Assembly (NCBI GenBank): GCA_950022295.1
Contig: OX465596.1
Span: forward strand, 8,246,001-8,310,000
DNA from: Bromus sterilis
Lineage: Eukaryota > Streptophyta > Magnoliopsida > Poales > Poaceae
DNA: 64,000 nt
Reading direction: 5' to 3'
Shown in pieces: positions 11,877-25,290 of this stretch. Both the position numbers and the translations under genes were made by a program. How positions within the stretch are numbered: position 1 is the stretch's first letter; each line of letters opens with the position of its first letter. The notes below the pieces were generated by a model, which did no database searches, was not told the origin of the DNA, and saw nothing but the letters and a program-made list of their open reading frames with translations.

Positions 11877-14800
11877 ATGTCCGTGAACAACGTCAGACAC
11901 ATGACCTACAGATGCCATCTACAAACATTAAATCACACTTATAAACATAACCTAGCTCCATATGCAGGTTTTCCAATGATTCCGGTCCTCCGACGGTCAT
12001 TCACCCCCGAAACCCTAGATCGGGGGGCCCGCAGATCTACCCTTATAGCTTTCTTCGTACGAGGATGGACCAATGGACTTTTTTATCTATCTATGTTTGT
12101 TTAGCGCATATGTACAAGGAAAACCAAGGTTGAACACATTTCACCACATTATTCACACCGGTAGACACCTACCGGGAGTTTCCACATACGGATCGACTAT
12201 TTTACTAAGTGTTAGCCCATGTCCGTGAACAACGTCAGACACATGACCTACATATGCCATATACAAACATTAAATCACACTTACAAACATAACCTAGCTC
12301 CACATGCAGGTTTTCCAATGATTCTGGTCCTCCGACGGTCATTCACCCCCGAAACCCTAGATCGGCGGGGGCGCAGATCTACCCTTATAGCTTTCTCCGT
12401 ACGAGGATGGACCAATGGACTTTTTTATCTATCTATGGTTGTTTAGCACATATGTACATGGAAAACCAAGGTTGAACACATTTCACCACATTATTCACAC
12501 CGGTAGACACGTACCGGGAGTTTCCACATACGGATCGACGATTTTACTAAGTGTTAGCCCATGTCCGTGAACAACGTCAGATACATGACCTAAATATGCC
12601 ATCTACAAACATTAAATCACACTTATAAACATAACCTAGCTCCACATGCAGGTTTTCCAATGATTTCGGCCCTCCGACGGTCATTCACCCCCGATACCCT
12701 AGATCGGGGGGCCCCGCAAATCTACCCTTATAGCTTTCTCTGTACGAGGATGGACCAATGGACTTTTTTATCTATTTATGTTTGTTTAGCACATATGTAC
12801 ATGGAAAACCAAGGTTGAACACATTTCACCACATTATTCACACCGGTAGACACGTACCGGGAGTTCCCACATACGGATCGACGATTTTACTAAGTGTTAG
12901 CCCATGTCCGTGAACAACGTCAGACACATGACCTACATATGCCATCTACAAACATTAAATCACACTTATAAACATAACCTAGCTCCACATGCAGGTTTTC
13001 CAATGATTCCGGCCCTCCAACGGCCATTCACCCTCGAAACCCTAGATCGGGGGGGGGGGGGCGCGCAGATCTACCCTTATAGCTTTCTCCGTACGAGGAT
13101 GGATCAATGGACTTTTTTTTATCTATCTATGTTTGTTTAGCACAAATGTACATGGAAAACCAAGGTTGAATACATTTCACCACATTATTCACAACGGTAG
13201 ACACTTACCGGGAGTTTCCACATACGGATCGACGATTTTACTAAGTGTTAGCCCATGTCGGTGAACAACTTCAGACACATGACCTACATATGCCATCTAC
13301 AAACACTAAATCACACTTACAAACATAACCTAGCTCCACATGCAGGTTTTCCAATGATTCCGGCCCTCAGACGGTCATTCACCCCCGAAACAATAGATCG
13401 GGGGGCCCGCAGATCTACCCTTATAGCTTTCTCCGTACGATGATGGACCAATGGACTTTTTTATCTATATATGTTTGTTTTGCACAAATGTACATGGAAA
13501 ACCAAGGTTGAACACATTTCACCACATTATTCACACCGGTAGACACGTACGGGGAGTTCCCACATACGGATCGACGATTTTACTAAGTGTTAGCCCATGT
13601 CCGTGAACAACGTCAGACACATGACCTACATATGCCATCTACAAACATTAAATCACACTTACAAACATAACCTAGCTCGACATGCAGGTTTTCCAATGAT
13701 TCCGGCCCTCCGACGGTCATTCATCCCCGAAACCCTAGATCGGGAGGGGGGCGCATATCTACCCTTATAGCTTTCTCCGTAAGAGGATGGACCAATGGAC
13801 TTTTTTATCTATCTATGTTTGTTTAGCACATATGTACATGGAAAACCAAAGTTCAACACATTTCACCACATTATTCACACCGGTAGACACGTACCGGGAG
13901 TTTCCACATACGGATCGACGATTTTACTAAGTGTTAGCCCATGTCCGTGAACAACGTCAGACACATGACCTACATATGCCATCTACAAACATTAAATCAC
14001 AAGTATAAACATAACCTAGCTCCACATGCAGGTTTTCCAATGATTTCGGCCCTCTGACGGTCATTCACCCCCGAAACCCTAGATCGGGGGGCCCGCAAAT
14101 CTACCCTTATAGCTATCTCCGTTCGAGGATGGACCAATGGACATTTTTATCTATCTATGTTTTTTAGCACATATGTACATGGAAAACCAAGGTTGAACAC
14201 ATTTCACCACATTATTCACACCGGTAGACACGTACCGGGAGTTTGCACATACGGATCGACGATTTTACTAAGTCTTAGCCCATGTCCGTGAACAACGTCA
14301 GACACATGACCTGCACATTCCATATACAAACATTAAATCACACTTATAAACATAACCTAGCTCCACATGCAGGTTTTCCAATGATTCCGGCCCTCCGACG
14401 GTCATTCACCCTCGAAAACCTAGATTGGGGGGGGGGCGCAGATCTACCCTTATAGCTTTCTCCGAACGAGGATGGACCAATGGACTTTTTTATCTATCTA
14501 TTTTTGTTTAGCACATATGTACATGGAAAACATAGGTTGAACACATTTCACCACATTATTCACACCGGTAGACACGTACCGGGAGTTTCCACATACGGAT
14601 CGACGATTTTACTAAGTGTTAGCCAATGTCCGTGAACAACGTCAGACACATGACCTACATATGCCATCTACAAACACTAAATCACACTTAAAAACATAAC
14701 CTAGCTCCACATGCAGGTTTTCCAACGATTCCGGCCCTCCGACGGTCATTCACCCCCGAAACCATAGATCGGGGGGCCCGCAGATCTACCCTTATAGCTT

Positions 14801-17020
14801 TCTCCGTACGATGATGGACCAATGGACTTTTTTATCTATATATGTTTGTTTAGCACAAATGTACATGGAAAACTAAGGTTGAACACATTTCACCACATTA
14901 TTCACACCGGTAGACACGTACCGGGAGTTTGCACAAACGGATCGACGATTTTACTAAGTGTTAGCCCATGTCCGTGAACAACGTCAGACACATGACCTAC
15001 ATATGCCATCTACAAACATTAAATCACACTTATGAACATAACCTAGCTCCACATGCAGGTTTTCCAATGATTCCGGTCCTCCGACGGTCATTCACCCCCG
15101 AAACCCTAGATCGGGGGGCCCGCAGATCTACCCTTATAGCTTTCTTCGTACGAGGATGGACCAATGGACTTTTTTTATCTATCTATGTTTGTTTAGCGCA
15201 TATGTACATGGAAAACCAAGGTTGAACACATTTCACCACATTATTCACACCGGTAGACACCTACCGGGAGTTTCCACATACGGATCGACTATTTTACTAA
15301 GTGTTAGCCCATGTCCGTGAACAACGTCAGACACATGACCTACATATGCCATATACAAACATTAAATCACACTTACAAACATAATCTAGCTCCACATGCA
15401 GGTTTTCCAATGATTCTGGTCCTCCGACGGTCATTCACCCCCGAAACCCTAGATCGGCCGGGGCGCAGATCTACCCTTATAGCTTTCTCCGTACGAGGAT
15501 GGACCAATGGACTTTTTTATCTATCTATGTTTGTTTAGCACATATGTACATGGAAAACCAAGGTTGAACACATTTCACCACATTATTCACACCGGTAGAC
15601 ACGTACCGGGAGTTTCCACATACGGATCGACGATTTTACTAAGTGTTAGCCCATGTCCGTGAACAACGTCAGATAGATGACCTTAATATGTCATCTACAA
15701 ACATTAAATCACACTTATAAACATAACCTAGCTCCACATGCAGGTTTTCCAATGAATTCGGCCCTCCGACGGTCATTCACCCCCGAAACCCTAGATCGGG
15801 GGGGCCCGCAAATCTACCCTTATAGCTTTCTGTGTACGAGGATGGACCAATGGACTTTTTTTATCTATTTATGTTTGTTTAGCACATATGTACATGGAAA
15901 ACCAAGGTTGAACACATTTCACCACATTATTCACACCGGTAGACACGTACCGGGAGTTCCCACATACGGATCGACGATTTTAATAAGTGTTAGTCCATGT
16001 CCGTGAACAACGTCAGACACATGACCTACATATGCCATCTACAAACATTAAATCACACTTATAAACATAACCTAGCTCCACATGCAGGTTTTCCAATGAT
16101 TCCGGCCCTCCAACAGTCATTCACCCTCGAAACCCTAGATCAGGTGGGCGCGCAGATCTACCCTTATAGCTTTCTCCGTACGAGGATGGATCAATGGACT
16201 TTTTTTATCTATCTATGTTTGTTTAGCACATATGTACATGGAAAACCAAGGTTGAATACATTTCACCACATTATTCACAACGGTAGACACATACCGAGAG
16301 TTTCCACATACGGATCGACGATTTTACTAAGTGTTAGCCCATGTCGGTGAACAACGTCAGACACATGACCTACATATGCCATCTACAAACACTAAATCAC
16401 ACTTACAAACATAACCTAGCTCCACATGCAGGTTTTCCAATGATTCCGCCCTCAGACGGTCATTCACCCCCGAAACAATAGATCGGGGGGCCCGCAGATC
16501 TACCCTTATAGCTTTCTCCGTACGATGATGGACCAATGAACTTTTTTATCTATATATGTTTGTTTAGCACAAATGTACATGGAAAACCAAGGTTGAACAA
16601 ATTTCACCACATTATTCACACCGGTAGACACGTACCGGGAGTTCCCACATATGGATCGACGATTTTACTAAGTGTTAGCCCATGTCCGTGAACAACGTCA
16701 GACACATGACCTACATATGCCATCTACAAACATTAAATCACACTTATAAACATAACCTAGCTCCACATGCAGGTTTTCCAATGATTCCGGCCCTCCGACG
16801 GTCATTCACCCCTTAAACCCTAGATCAGGGGGCCCGCAGATCTACGCTTATAGCTTTCTCCGTACGAGGATGGACCAATGGACTTTTTTATCTATCTATG
16901 TTTGTTTAGCACATATGTACATGGAAAACCAAGGTTGAACACATTTCACCACATTATTCACACCGGTAGACACGTACCGGGAGTTTCACATACGGATCGA
17001 CGATTTTACTAAGTGTTAGC
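11877..17020 (+). repeat. Higher-order repeat: 9-unit (about 3.09-kb) block duplicated
   Basis: Distinctive unit variants recur in the same order at a constant offset: 11877 and 14968 (3091 bp), 12219 and 15311 (3092), 12904 and 15997 (3093), and 13255 and 16341 (3086). Shared private variants include CCGGTCCTCC, CACCTACCGGGAG, CGACTATTTTAC, a GTGTTAGCCCATGTCGG unit and CCCTCAGACGGTC. This suggests one unequal exchange or replication-slippage event involving nine units. Confidence 0.75.
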
Positions 17021-19794
17021 CCATGTCCGTGAACAACGTCACACACATGACCTACATATGCCATCTACAAACATGAAATCACACTTGCAAACATAACCTA
17101 GCTCCACATGCAGGTTTTCCAATGATTCCGGCCCTCCGACGGTCATTCACCCTTGAAACCCTAGATCGGGGGAGGGCGGGGCGCAGATCTACCCTTATAG
17201 CTTTCTCCGTATGAGGATGGACCAATGGACTTTTTTATCTATCTATGTTTTTTCGCACATATGTACATGGAAAACCAAGGTTGAACACATTTCACCACAT
17301 TATTCACACCGGTAGACACGTACCGGGAGTTTCCACATACGGATCGACGATTTTACTAAGTGTTAGCCCATGTCCGTGAACAACATGAGACACATGACCT
17401 ACATATGCCATCTACAAACATTAAATCACACTTACAAATATAACCTAGCTCCACATGCAGGTTTTCCAATGATACCGGCCCTCCGACGGTCATTCACCCC
17501 CGAAACCCTAAATCGGGGGGCGGGGCGCAGATCTACCCTTATAGGTTTCTCCGTACGAGGATGGACCAATGGACTTTTTTATCTATCTATGTTTGTTTAG
17601 CACATATGTACATGGAAAACCAAGGTTGAACACATTTCACCACATTATTCACACCGATAGACACGTACCGGGAATTTACACATACAGATCGACGATTTTA
17701 CTAAGTGTTAGCCCATGTCCGTGAACAACGTCAGACACATGACCTACATATGCCATCTACAAACATTAAATCACACTTACAAACATAACCTAGCTCCACA
17801 TGCATGTTTTCCAATGATTCTGGTCCTCCGACGGTCATTCACCCCCCAAACCCTAGATCGGGGGGGGGGGGGGGCGCAGATCTACCCTTATAGCTTTCTC
17901 CGTACGAGGATGGACCAATGGACTTTTTTATCTATCTATGTTTGTTTAGCACATATGTACATGGAAAACCAAGGTTGAACACATTTCGACACATTATTCA
18001 CATCGGTAGACACGTACCGGGAGTTTTCACATACGGATCGACGATTTTACTAAGTGTTAGCCCATGTCCGTGAACAACGTCAGATACATGACCTAGATAT
18101 GCCATCTACAAACATTAAATCACACTTATAAACATAACCTAGCTCCACATGCAGGTTTTCCAGTGATTTCGGCCCTCCGATGGTCATTCACCCCCGAAAC
18201 CCTAGATCGGGGGGGGGGGGCCCGCAAATCTACCCTTATAGCTTTCTCTGTACGAGGATGGACCAATGGACTTTTTTTATCTATTTATGTTTGTTTAGCA
18301 TATATGTACATGGAAAACCAAGGTTGAACACATTTCACCACATTATTCACACCAGTAGACACGTACCGGGAGTTTCCACATACGGATCGACGATTTTACT
18401 AAGTGTTAGCCCATGTCCTTGAACAACGTCAGACACATGACCTACATATGCCATCTACAAACACTAAATCACACTTATAAACATAACCTAGCTCCACATG
18501 AGGGTTTTCCAATGATTCCGGCCCGCCAACGGTCATTCACCCTCGAAACCCTAGATCGGGGGGGCACGTAGATCTACCCTTATAGCTTTCTCCGTACGAG
18601 GATGGACCAATGGACTTTTTTTATCTATCTATGTTTGTTTAGCACATATGTACATTGAAAACCAAGGTTGAACACATTTCACCACATTATTCACACCGGT
18701 AGACACGTACCGGGAGTTTCCACATACGGATCGACGATTTTACTAAGTGTTAGCCCATGTCCGTGAACAACGCCAGACACATGACCTACATATGCCATCT
18801 ACAAACATTAAATCACACTTACAAACATAACCTAGCTCCACATGCAGGTTTTCCAATGATTCTGGTCCTCCGACAGTTATTCACCCCCGAAACCCTAGAT
18901 CGGCGGGGGCGCAGATCTACCCTTATAGCTTTCTCCGTACGAGGATGGACCAATGGACTTTTTTTATCTATCTATGTTTGTTTAGCGCATATGTACAAGG
19001 AAAACCAAGGTTGAACAGATTTCACCACATTATTCACATCGGTAGACACGTACCGGGAGTTTCCACATACGAATCGATGATTTTACTAAGTGTTAGCCCA
19101 TGTCCGTGAACAACGTCAGACACATGACCTACATATGCCATCTACAAACATTAAATCACACTTACAAACATAACCTAGCTCCACATGCAGGTTTTCCAAT
19201 GATTCCGGCCCTCCGATGGTCATTCACCCCTGAAACCCTAGATCGGGGGGGGGGGGCGCAGATCTACCCTTATAGCTTTCTCCGTACGAGGATGGACCAA
19301 TGGAATTTTTTATCTATCTATGTTTTTTAGCACATATGTACATGGAAAACCAAGGTTGAACACATTTCACCACATTATTCACACCGGTAGACACGTACCG
19401 GGAGTTTCCACATACGGATCGACGATTTTACTAAGTGTTAGCCCATGTCCGTGAACAACGTCAGACACATGACCTACATATGCCATCTACAAACATTAAA
19501 TCACACTTACAAACATAACCTAGCTCCACATGCAGGTTTTCCAATGATTCCGGCCCTCCGACGGTCATTCACCCCCGAAACCCTAGATCGGGGGGGGGGG
19601 GGGCGCAGATCTACCCTTATTTCTCCGTACGAGGATGGACCAATGGACTTTTTTATCTATCTATGTTTGTTTAGCACATATGTACATGGAGAACCAAGGT
19701 TGAACACATTTCACCACATTATTCAAACCGGTAGACACGTACCGGGAGTTTCCACATGCGGATCGACGATTTTACTAAGTGTTAGCCCATGTCC

Positions 19795-22188
19795 GATGAT
19801 TAATTGAAAGTTGTATTCAATTGAGACCATAAAACTGAGATTCATGAATCACAGTGAGAAGTGAGAATACAAGGATACATATCACTACGCTACGATCCGA
19901 AGTGATAAGTATTGATATTGACACAATGGGAGACTTGTGGAAGTTGTACCACAAACTACGATGGAAGTTGAAAGTGCTAGACTACTTAAACCATTCGTAG
20001 TCATACTAAACCGTAGTATGGTCTAAACGTTCTTTCCCCTAGCACATAATTATTGTCGAATAAGGTTGTTTAATTCATTAAGTTAAAACACCCACTTCAT
20101 GAATAGGAAACCATCCTGAATCTAACGAGACATGATAGCTCCATAACTGATGGTGTTATAAGGTTTCTTAAAAGAAAGAATTTCTTTGTAATAAAACTAC
20201 GAGCAATTGAAATTACATATTCTCCCCCAAAGCAAAATGTGTGTTGCTTAATTGGTAATGCGAGAAGAAGTCTCTCCACACGGATCCAATGGGAGATAAT
20301 GGAAACTTTGACCGGGGTATTGGACCTTGCCTTCAGAATATCAGAGTATTGCAACGGAAGCGTGTTTCGCTATAATGACGTTATATAAGGAAGGATATGC
20401 CAAAGATGATTGATCTTGGTATATGAGTTGAAGCCATTGTTGAATTTAGAAGGTTGTCATGAATACGTTCTGTATAGAACAATAATCATGAGTCTTCTTA
20501 ATAAAACAATAGGGAATAACATTGCTTGAAGACACAAAGGAATGATGGTAGCCTAGAACACGAGGAGAAATGAAATAATATTGAGTTACATATAGGATGG
20601 CTCACGTCCCGTGAAATAAATTGGTTATTTAATATTCTCGCCAAATTGGAGAGTTATTGAGAATAATGTAATGGGAATAAGGCATTATTTGGTTATGACC
20701 AAAGTTCAATGGTGATTGACTTCGGAAACGTAGGAATGCTTTAATCAATAAAATATTTCATTTACACTAAAATGGACCATAGTATGAAATTGCATCTTAG
20801 TCAAATTTGGGATTTGAAAGAGAATTGCAATGGGCATGACGAAGGTCATTTCGTTAAAAGGATGGACTATAGTACCTCAAGACAGGAACCCTCAAACCTT
20901 GATTTGATCAAGTGATTTTGTGATGACCAAAATATTGAGTGGGCCTGCAGTTTCATGAAACTGAGTGGGAGCTTTGAAGACTTCCCGTAAACTTGGAATG
21001 CAGAGGGCATTTTCTGAGTGGGAGCTTTGGAAGCCTTGCCATTATGTGAGACATAGTGAACAATAAAATGACTTGATGAAAGCTGAACCACAAATATATG
21101 AGTATATGATGGATATATTTGAGTGGGAGCATGATCATTGTCTCAAACATATATGCATTGATATGTGTGAAGAATGATCTCATATGTATATATATGGATA
21201 TGCATTGATTGTGTATATAGAGAATATTCTTATATACATATGTGCATTATGATATATATAGAGCATAAGGCAAATAAAATACAAGATTGCAAGAATCTTC
21301 TTTTATGTGAAATACCAACACATTACACGTTGAAATCTATATGAGTAGATTAAGGTACGGATAATGAAACGAAGTGAAGGTTGGAATAATCTTCTAAGAC
21401 AAGAAACAGGTTCTTGTGGCTAGAAATTATATAATGGATGAAATCCAAATATCACAAGCAATGTCTTAATGGAAGAATAGAGATGCACCATGTACTGGAC
21501 ATGTGATCTTATATGTTCTTGACATATGATTCTACCATATAACATGCATTGTGAATCCAACAACAGAATGAATCAAAAGTTCTTGGAAGAAGAACAGATT
21601 CCGATGTGCTTTAGGAGTAAAACACAGAATCTGAATAAAGTCCATGCATTCAGTATATGAGGAATACTGATGACTATTCTCTAAAATATAGAAAGGATAA
21701 TAGACTTGAATGTAATGCAAGATTATAATTGCAAGCCATATTATGGGTCTATATGGAATTAGAGACATCACCAAAGACATGAAAGAAACGTGAGCAAAAT
21801 TCACGGTACTACAAACATAATACTACTTAAGAAAGTAGACGTATGGATAAAAGTTTAGCGTTAGAAGTATTGGACTTCTGGTTGAGTATATTTCCCTGTA
21901 TATATGACTAAGGATGAGTCTTCTAAAGACTGAACCAAGAGATCATTGGAGGATACTGTGAAATAATAGTCTCACTCTCCCGCGAAACTTATATCCAACC
22001 ATTATATGATAATGAGTGGTATGTCAAAAGAGTTTTTGACCTATACCAGTTGCAAAGGAAACATACGAATCTCAATTGGTGCAGTTCGTTGACGAACCCT
22101 CTTCCATGAGCATGCATGATCAATGAACACTTATGTGATAAGATGATTATGATCGAAAAAATGCGGCTAGATTATTAGCACTCTAGTG
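19795..22188 (+). mobile_element. 3' internal region of a plus-strand copia-type element, 5' truncated
   Basis: Begins abruptly at the satellite edge. Its whole length matches 30123-32500 in reverse complement (for example AACTTTCAATTAATCAT at 32490 against its complement at 19797). It is AT-rich and has no ORF with recognisable pol domains. The 5' LTR, primer site and gag of this copy are absent. Confidence 0.8.
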
Positions 22189-22200
22189 CAAGTGGGAGAC
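22189..22200 (+). other. Polypurine tract of the plus-strand copia element
   Basis: GCAAGTGGGAGAC directly precedes the LTR start TGTTGGATAT at 22201. The same motif in reverse complement precedes the LTR that ends at 30111. Confidence 0.7.
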
Positions 22201-24495
22201 TGTTGGATATATGCTCTAGAGGCAAATAATATATGATTAATCCAATATATCTATGCAAGTTCATAACCAGTTTCATACCGTGCTAGAACTGTGTCAGTGA
22301 AACAATGATGAAGGTGTGGTATAGAAACCCCCAGAGTTCCTAGTTAGCCTCTACATCGATAACTAGTTCATGGTCAACATGATGGTCGTGGTTTCGCGAT
22401 CATGGACAATTAAGTCTCTTGACTATGAGGTCACCTCACTGTTTAAGTGACGTGATGAACATTACCCAAAGTAAGCATTACAGCATGATCAAATCTTATG
22501 AAGGTTCAGTGTTGTAATTACAGAACGTGGTAGACCGTTCCTTTGACCGTGAGTACGTGCATAATTACTATCTTCCCGGATGCTTTGACTTACATCCCAC
22601 CACCTGACTGAAATATGCGGGTCATAATGGTTGTATCTTGGGTATTCCATGGAGATATGTTGAGGAGCGCTGTTACAAATATTGGCCGATATTTCGATAT
22701 ATCGTCTGATATATCGCTTATCGGGGTTCCACCGATACGATAAACGCATATCGCTCTAATTTATCGGTCTGACCGATTTATCAGTCGTCAGACCGATTTT
22801 CACCGATAAATTGTGGGATCTGTCTGTCTGAAATCGAAAAAAATCTCCGCTTCGTCCCCGCGAGCCACAGAACGAGACTGGACATATCCCTCACGATAGC
22901 GATAGGATTTGGGTGCTCCAACAGCGATCTCGCATAACATGTGTGCTTGCGTGTATATAAGTGTAATATTATTACTTGTACACTAATATAGAATATTTTG
23001 AATGCTTAAAACTCTTATTTTTCACGTGTGTGTAATATTAATATAGCATATTTTAAATTATTTCCTTTAGGAAAATCTGAGTTTTAAGAAAAACCTTACC
23101 GATAAAGGGTCGACCGATATAACCGATAAATCGGCCGATAAGCCGATTTATCTCTTCTCTTGGGCCGACCGATAAGTTAAAGATAAGCGATATCTTGAAC
23201 ATTGTTGACGAGTATTGTTACAAGAGCGGGATTTGTCAATCCATATAATGGATAGATACTCGGGGCCCACTCGGTGAGATTCCATCCATAAAGCTGCAGC
23301 GTGTGACTAGGTCACGGGGATGAATATCACGGGAACGAGTGAATGAGGATTAGTTCAGAACGAGGTTGAACCAGACATAGGATGTCATTGATCGAATCTC
23401 GGAACAATCCAGTATCGCTGACAAAGGGAATGCTATACGGCGTAAGGTCCAATCGGTGTTTGATATCCGGAATGCACAGGGGTCATTATGGGCATCCAGG
23501 TCCCGCTGATGATCATTGACCGTAGCCTCATCTCGGTCATGACTGGAGTGTTCTCGGACCGTAGGGTAACACACTTAAGGGCTCGATGAAATCGGAGACC
23601 TTTTCGGAACCATCGGAGTAACCACAGAATAAAGGAAACAGCATCAGAGAAGTACCGTGTTGAACCAAACAAATTCGGAGTGAACCGGAAGTTGTTCCGG
23701 AGAACCGGGAGATGAAATATTATGTTCTAGTTATTAATTAATTGAATTAATAATTAAAATTATTTTATTTCTAATTAATGTGTGCAATGGGCCTTAGTGG
23801 AGAAAAAGGCCCATTAGGGGAAATAAAAGGGAAAAAGAAAAAAGAAAAGAGGGGGGAGACGCCATGGGCCCTAGGGCCCATGAGGGGTGCGCCCCCTCCC
23901 CCCCCTTGGCCGGCCACCCCCCTTAGCAATGGACTTTAGTCCCACATTGCTAAGGGAGGGGGGTTGACTCCCTCCCCTCTGCCTATATATAGATAGCCAG
24001 GGTGCACATATTTAACACACAGAAATTCGTGAGAAAATAAATATTACTCCGAATTGAGATCGGTTTTCTCCGGTCTTCTCCCCTCCCTTGTCTCTTTCAC
24101 GGTGGACTCCCTAGTGTGAGTCTATAGTGGAATTGAGGCTTCTCTGCTAGAATCGGAGGCCGTCGTGCTGCCGAAGCTCCGTCCGGAGGTCTGCTTCCGC
24201 CACCTCCGCTGGATCGGAAAACGGAGGTCGTCATCGAGTCTCGTACGTGTGCGAGTACTACGAGGTGCTACACGTGTGGCACTACACCCATCCGGGTGCT
24301 CAACACAGCCAGGGGGCTGTGAAACTTGATCGGCTACATCAACCACGTTTGCGGGAACGTTTCCCGCGCAACGGACTACACCCCGAGGTATGTTATTTCC
24401 GCAATCCTTTCCATTACGGTAATACGGCTAGCTAGATCTTGGGTTATGGGAACGCTAGTTAGAAAAATTTGTGTTTTCTGCTGCGAACCCCAACA
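22201..24495 (+). mobile_element. 3' LTR of the plus-strand copia-type element (interrupted)
   Basis: Runs from TGTTGGATATATGCTCTAGA to CGAACCCCAACA, i.e. perfect TG...CA ends with a TGTTGG/CCAACA inverted repeat. Without the 536-bp insertion and its 9-bp duplication it is 1750 bp, close to the two minus-strand relatives (1732 and 1764 bp). A TATA box (TATATATA) lies at 23984-23991. It ends inside the long-LTR element: the sequence from 24496 continues that element's LTR. Confidence 0.9.
22668..23203. mobile_element. 536-bp non-autonomous DNA transposon, Mutator-like by its 9-bp TSD
   Basis: The uninterrupted LTRs at 28380 and 39685 show that this block is an insertion. It is flanked by GTTGAGGAG (22659-22667) and GTTGACGAG (23204-23212), a 9-bp duplication with one mismatch. 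The ends form an imperfect inverted repeat (TGTTACAAATAT against TGTTCAAGATAT), followed on both sides by many CGATA/TATCG motifs. The middle is AT-rich and non-coding. A 9-bp duplication fits the Mutator superfamily. Confidence 0.75.
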
Positions 24496-24707
24496 CCGGT
24501 TGCGACGGTGCTCGGGTGAAACCCGGTGTCGCACTGGTTGTGTGCCGTGGTGGAAAGGGGTCGGTCACGCATCCGATACGAGAATAGGGGGCGGGATATT
24601 CACCGATTATTAATTCGGCGAAGCAAACACTGCAATCAATACAGACAATCATCACCGCAACGCAACAATCAAAATTTTTAATTGGGGTGGAATTTCGGGC
24701 TATTACA
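24496..24707 (-). mobile_element. Remnant of the 3' LTR of the minus-strand long-LTR element
   Basis: These 212 bp match 43499-43710 in direct orientation (shared GTTGCGACGGTGCTCGGG and CACGCATCCGATACGA). On the minus strand this is the LTR start, TGTAATAGCCCGAAATTCC. The rest of this LTR was separated by the plus-strand copia element and then lost at the satellite junction. Confidence 0.75.
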
Positions 24708-25290
24708 ATACAACACCACCAACAAGGGATCTCGTCCCGAGATCTAGAATGATCCGGGGGAGAAGGGGGGAGAGAAAAGAGAGACGGCGGACTCAACACC
24801 ACCAACAAAGGACTCGACTCCATGTCGACGACGAACTTCCGACGAGAAAGTTTCCGCAGAGAGACGGCGACGTCGAAGAACGAAACCGTCGAGAGTTCAA
24901 AAGGAAGAACGATAGTTCAACGTGACGGTCAAGGAAGCATTCTCACTCAAAGCGTGAGGATACGATGCAAGAGGACTGAAGTCAATCGGATGACCAAGAG
25001 GTAAACCAGAGTTCGACGAACTAAAGGTACTACAGGAATTCCCAAACCTGAGTTCGGAATCGAGACAATACGTTGCAAGCAAGGCATTGTAACGGTTCCA
25101 AACTCCGCACACTCGAGATCCTAAAGTTTGAAGGGGATAAGGCGAGAATAAAACACTTACGACACTTGTCCTGACCAGAGCAAGGGTAAGGAGTAAAAAG
25201 ATTCCTACTCTCCGATAACTAACTTAGTAACTACAAAATAGTTTTTTCTAGACTCGACTTCGACCAGAGAAGGGCCCCTACGGTCTGTAA
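24708..25290 (-). mobile_element. Very short internal region of the long-LTR element
   Basis: With the primer site at its right end, only about 0.6 kb separates the two LTRs. I find no gag or pol motif. CAACACCACCAACAA occurs twice, near 24711 and 24796, as a short direct duplication. There is no obvious polypurine tract beside the LTR remnant, so an internal deletion remains possible. The part next to the primer site resembles the equivalent part at 33700-33790. Confidence 0.6.

Larger units (their letters stand above)
4391..19794 (+). repeat. Satellite array, about 343-bp unit, about 44 units
   Basis: Taking CATGTCCGTGAAC as the phase marker, units begin at about 4672, 5016, 5358, 5700, 6045 and so on to 19445, with a last partial start at 19789. 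Spacing is 338-351 bp, mostly 342-345. Constant landmarks in each unit are CCTAGCTCCACATGCAGG, GAAACCCTAGATCG followed by a G tract, GCAGATCTACCCTTATAG, CTTTTTTATCTATCTATG and CACGTACCGGGAG. The G tract (about 5-13 G) and the T run account for most of the length variation. The first unit (4391-4670) is clearly diverged and its junction lacks GTTAGC. The last unit lacks part of the ATAGCTTTC block. Each unit carries a chance ORF of 60-120 codons, which I do not regard as coding. I do not recognise it as a named Triticeae satellite, and none of the known families I recall fits. Confidence 0.97.

Noticed and set aside
4391..19794. CRISPR-like or rDNA interpretation of the array
   Set aside because: There are no short repeats with unique spacers. 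The unit has no 5S or other rRNA sequence, and the context is plant nuclear.
4672..19807. Dozens of similar 60-120-codon ORFs read as a tandem gene family
   Set aside because: They recur only because the satellite unit recurs, and G-tract length shifts the frame between neighbours. No promoter, intron or recognised domain.
24122..24613. ORFs shared among 24122-24613, 28364-28880 and 39639-40197
   Set aside because: They are the same part of three copia LTRs in different orientation, near the transcript start. Not genes.
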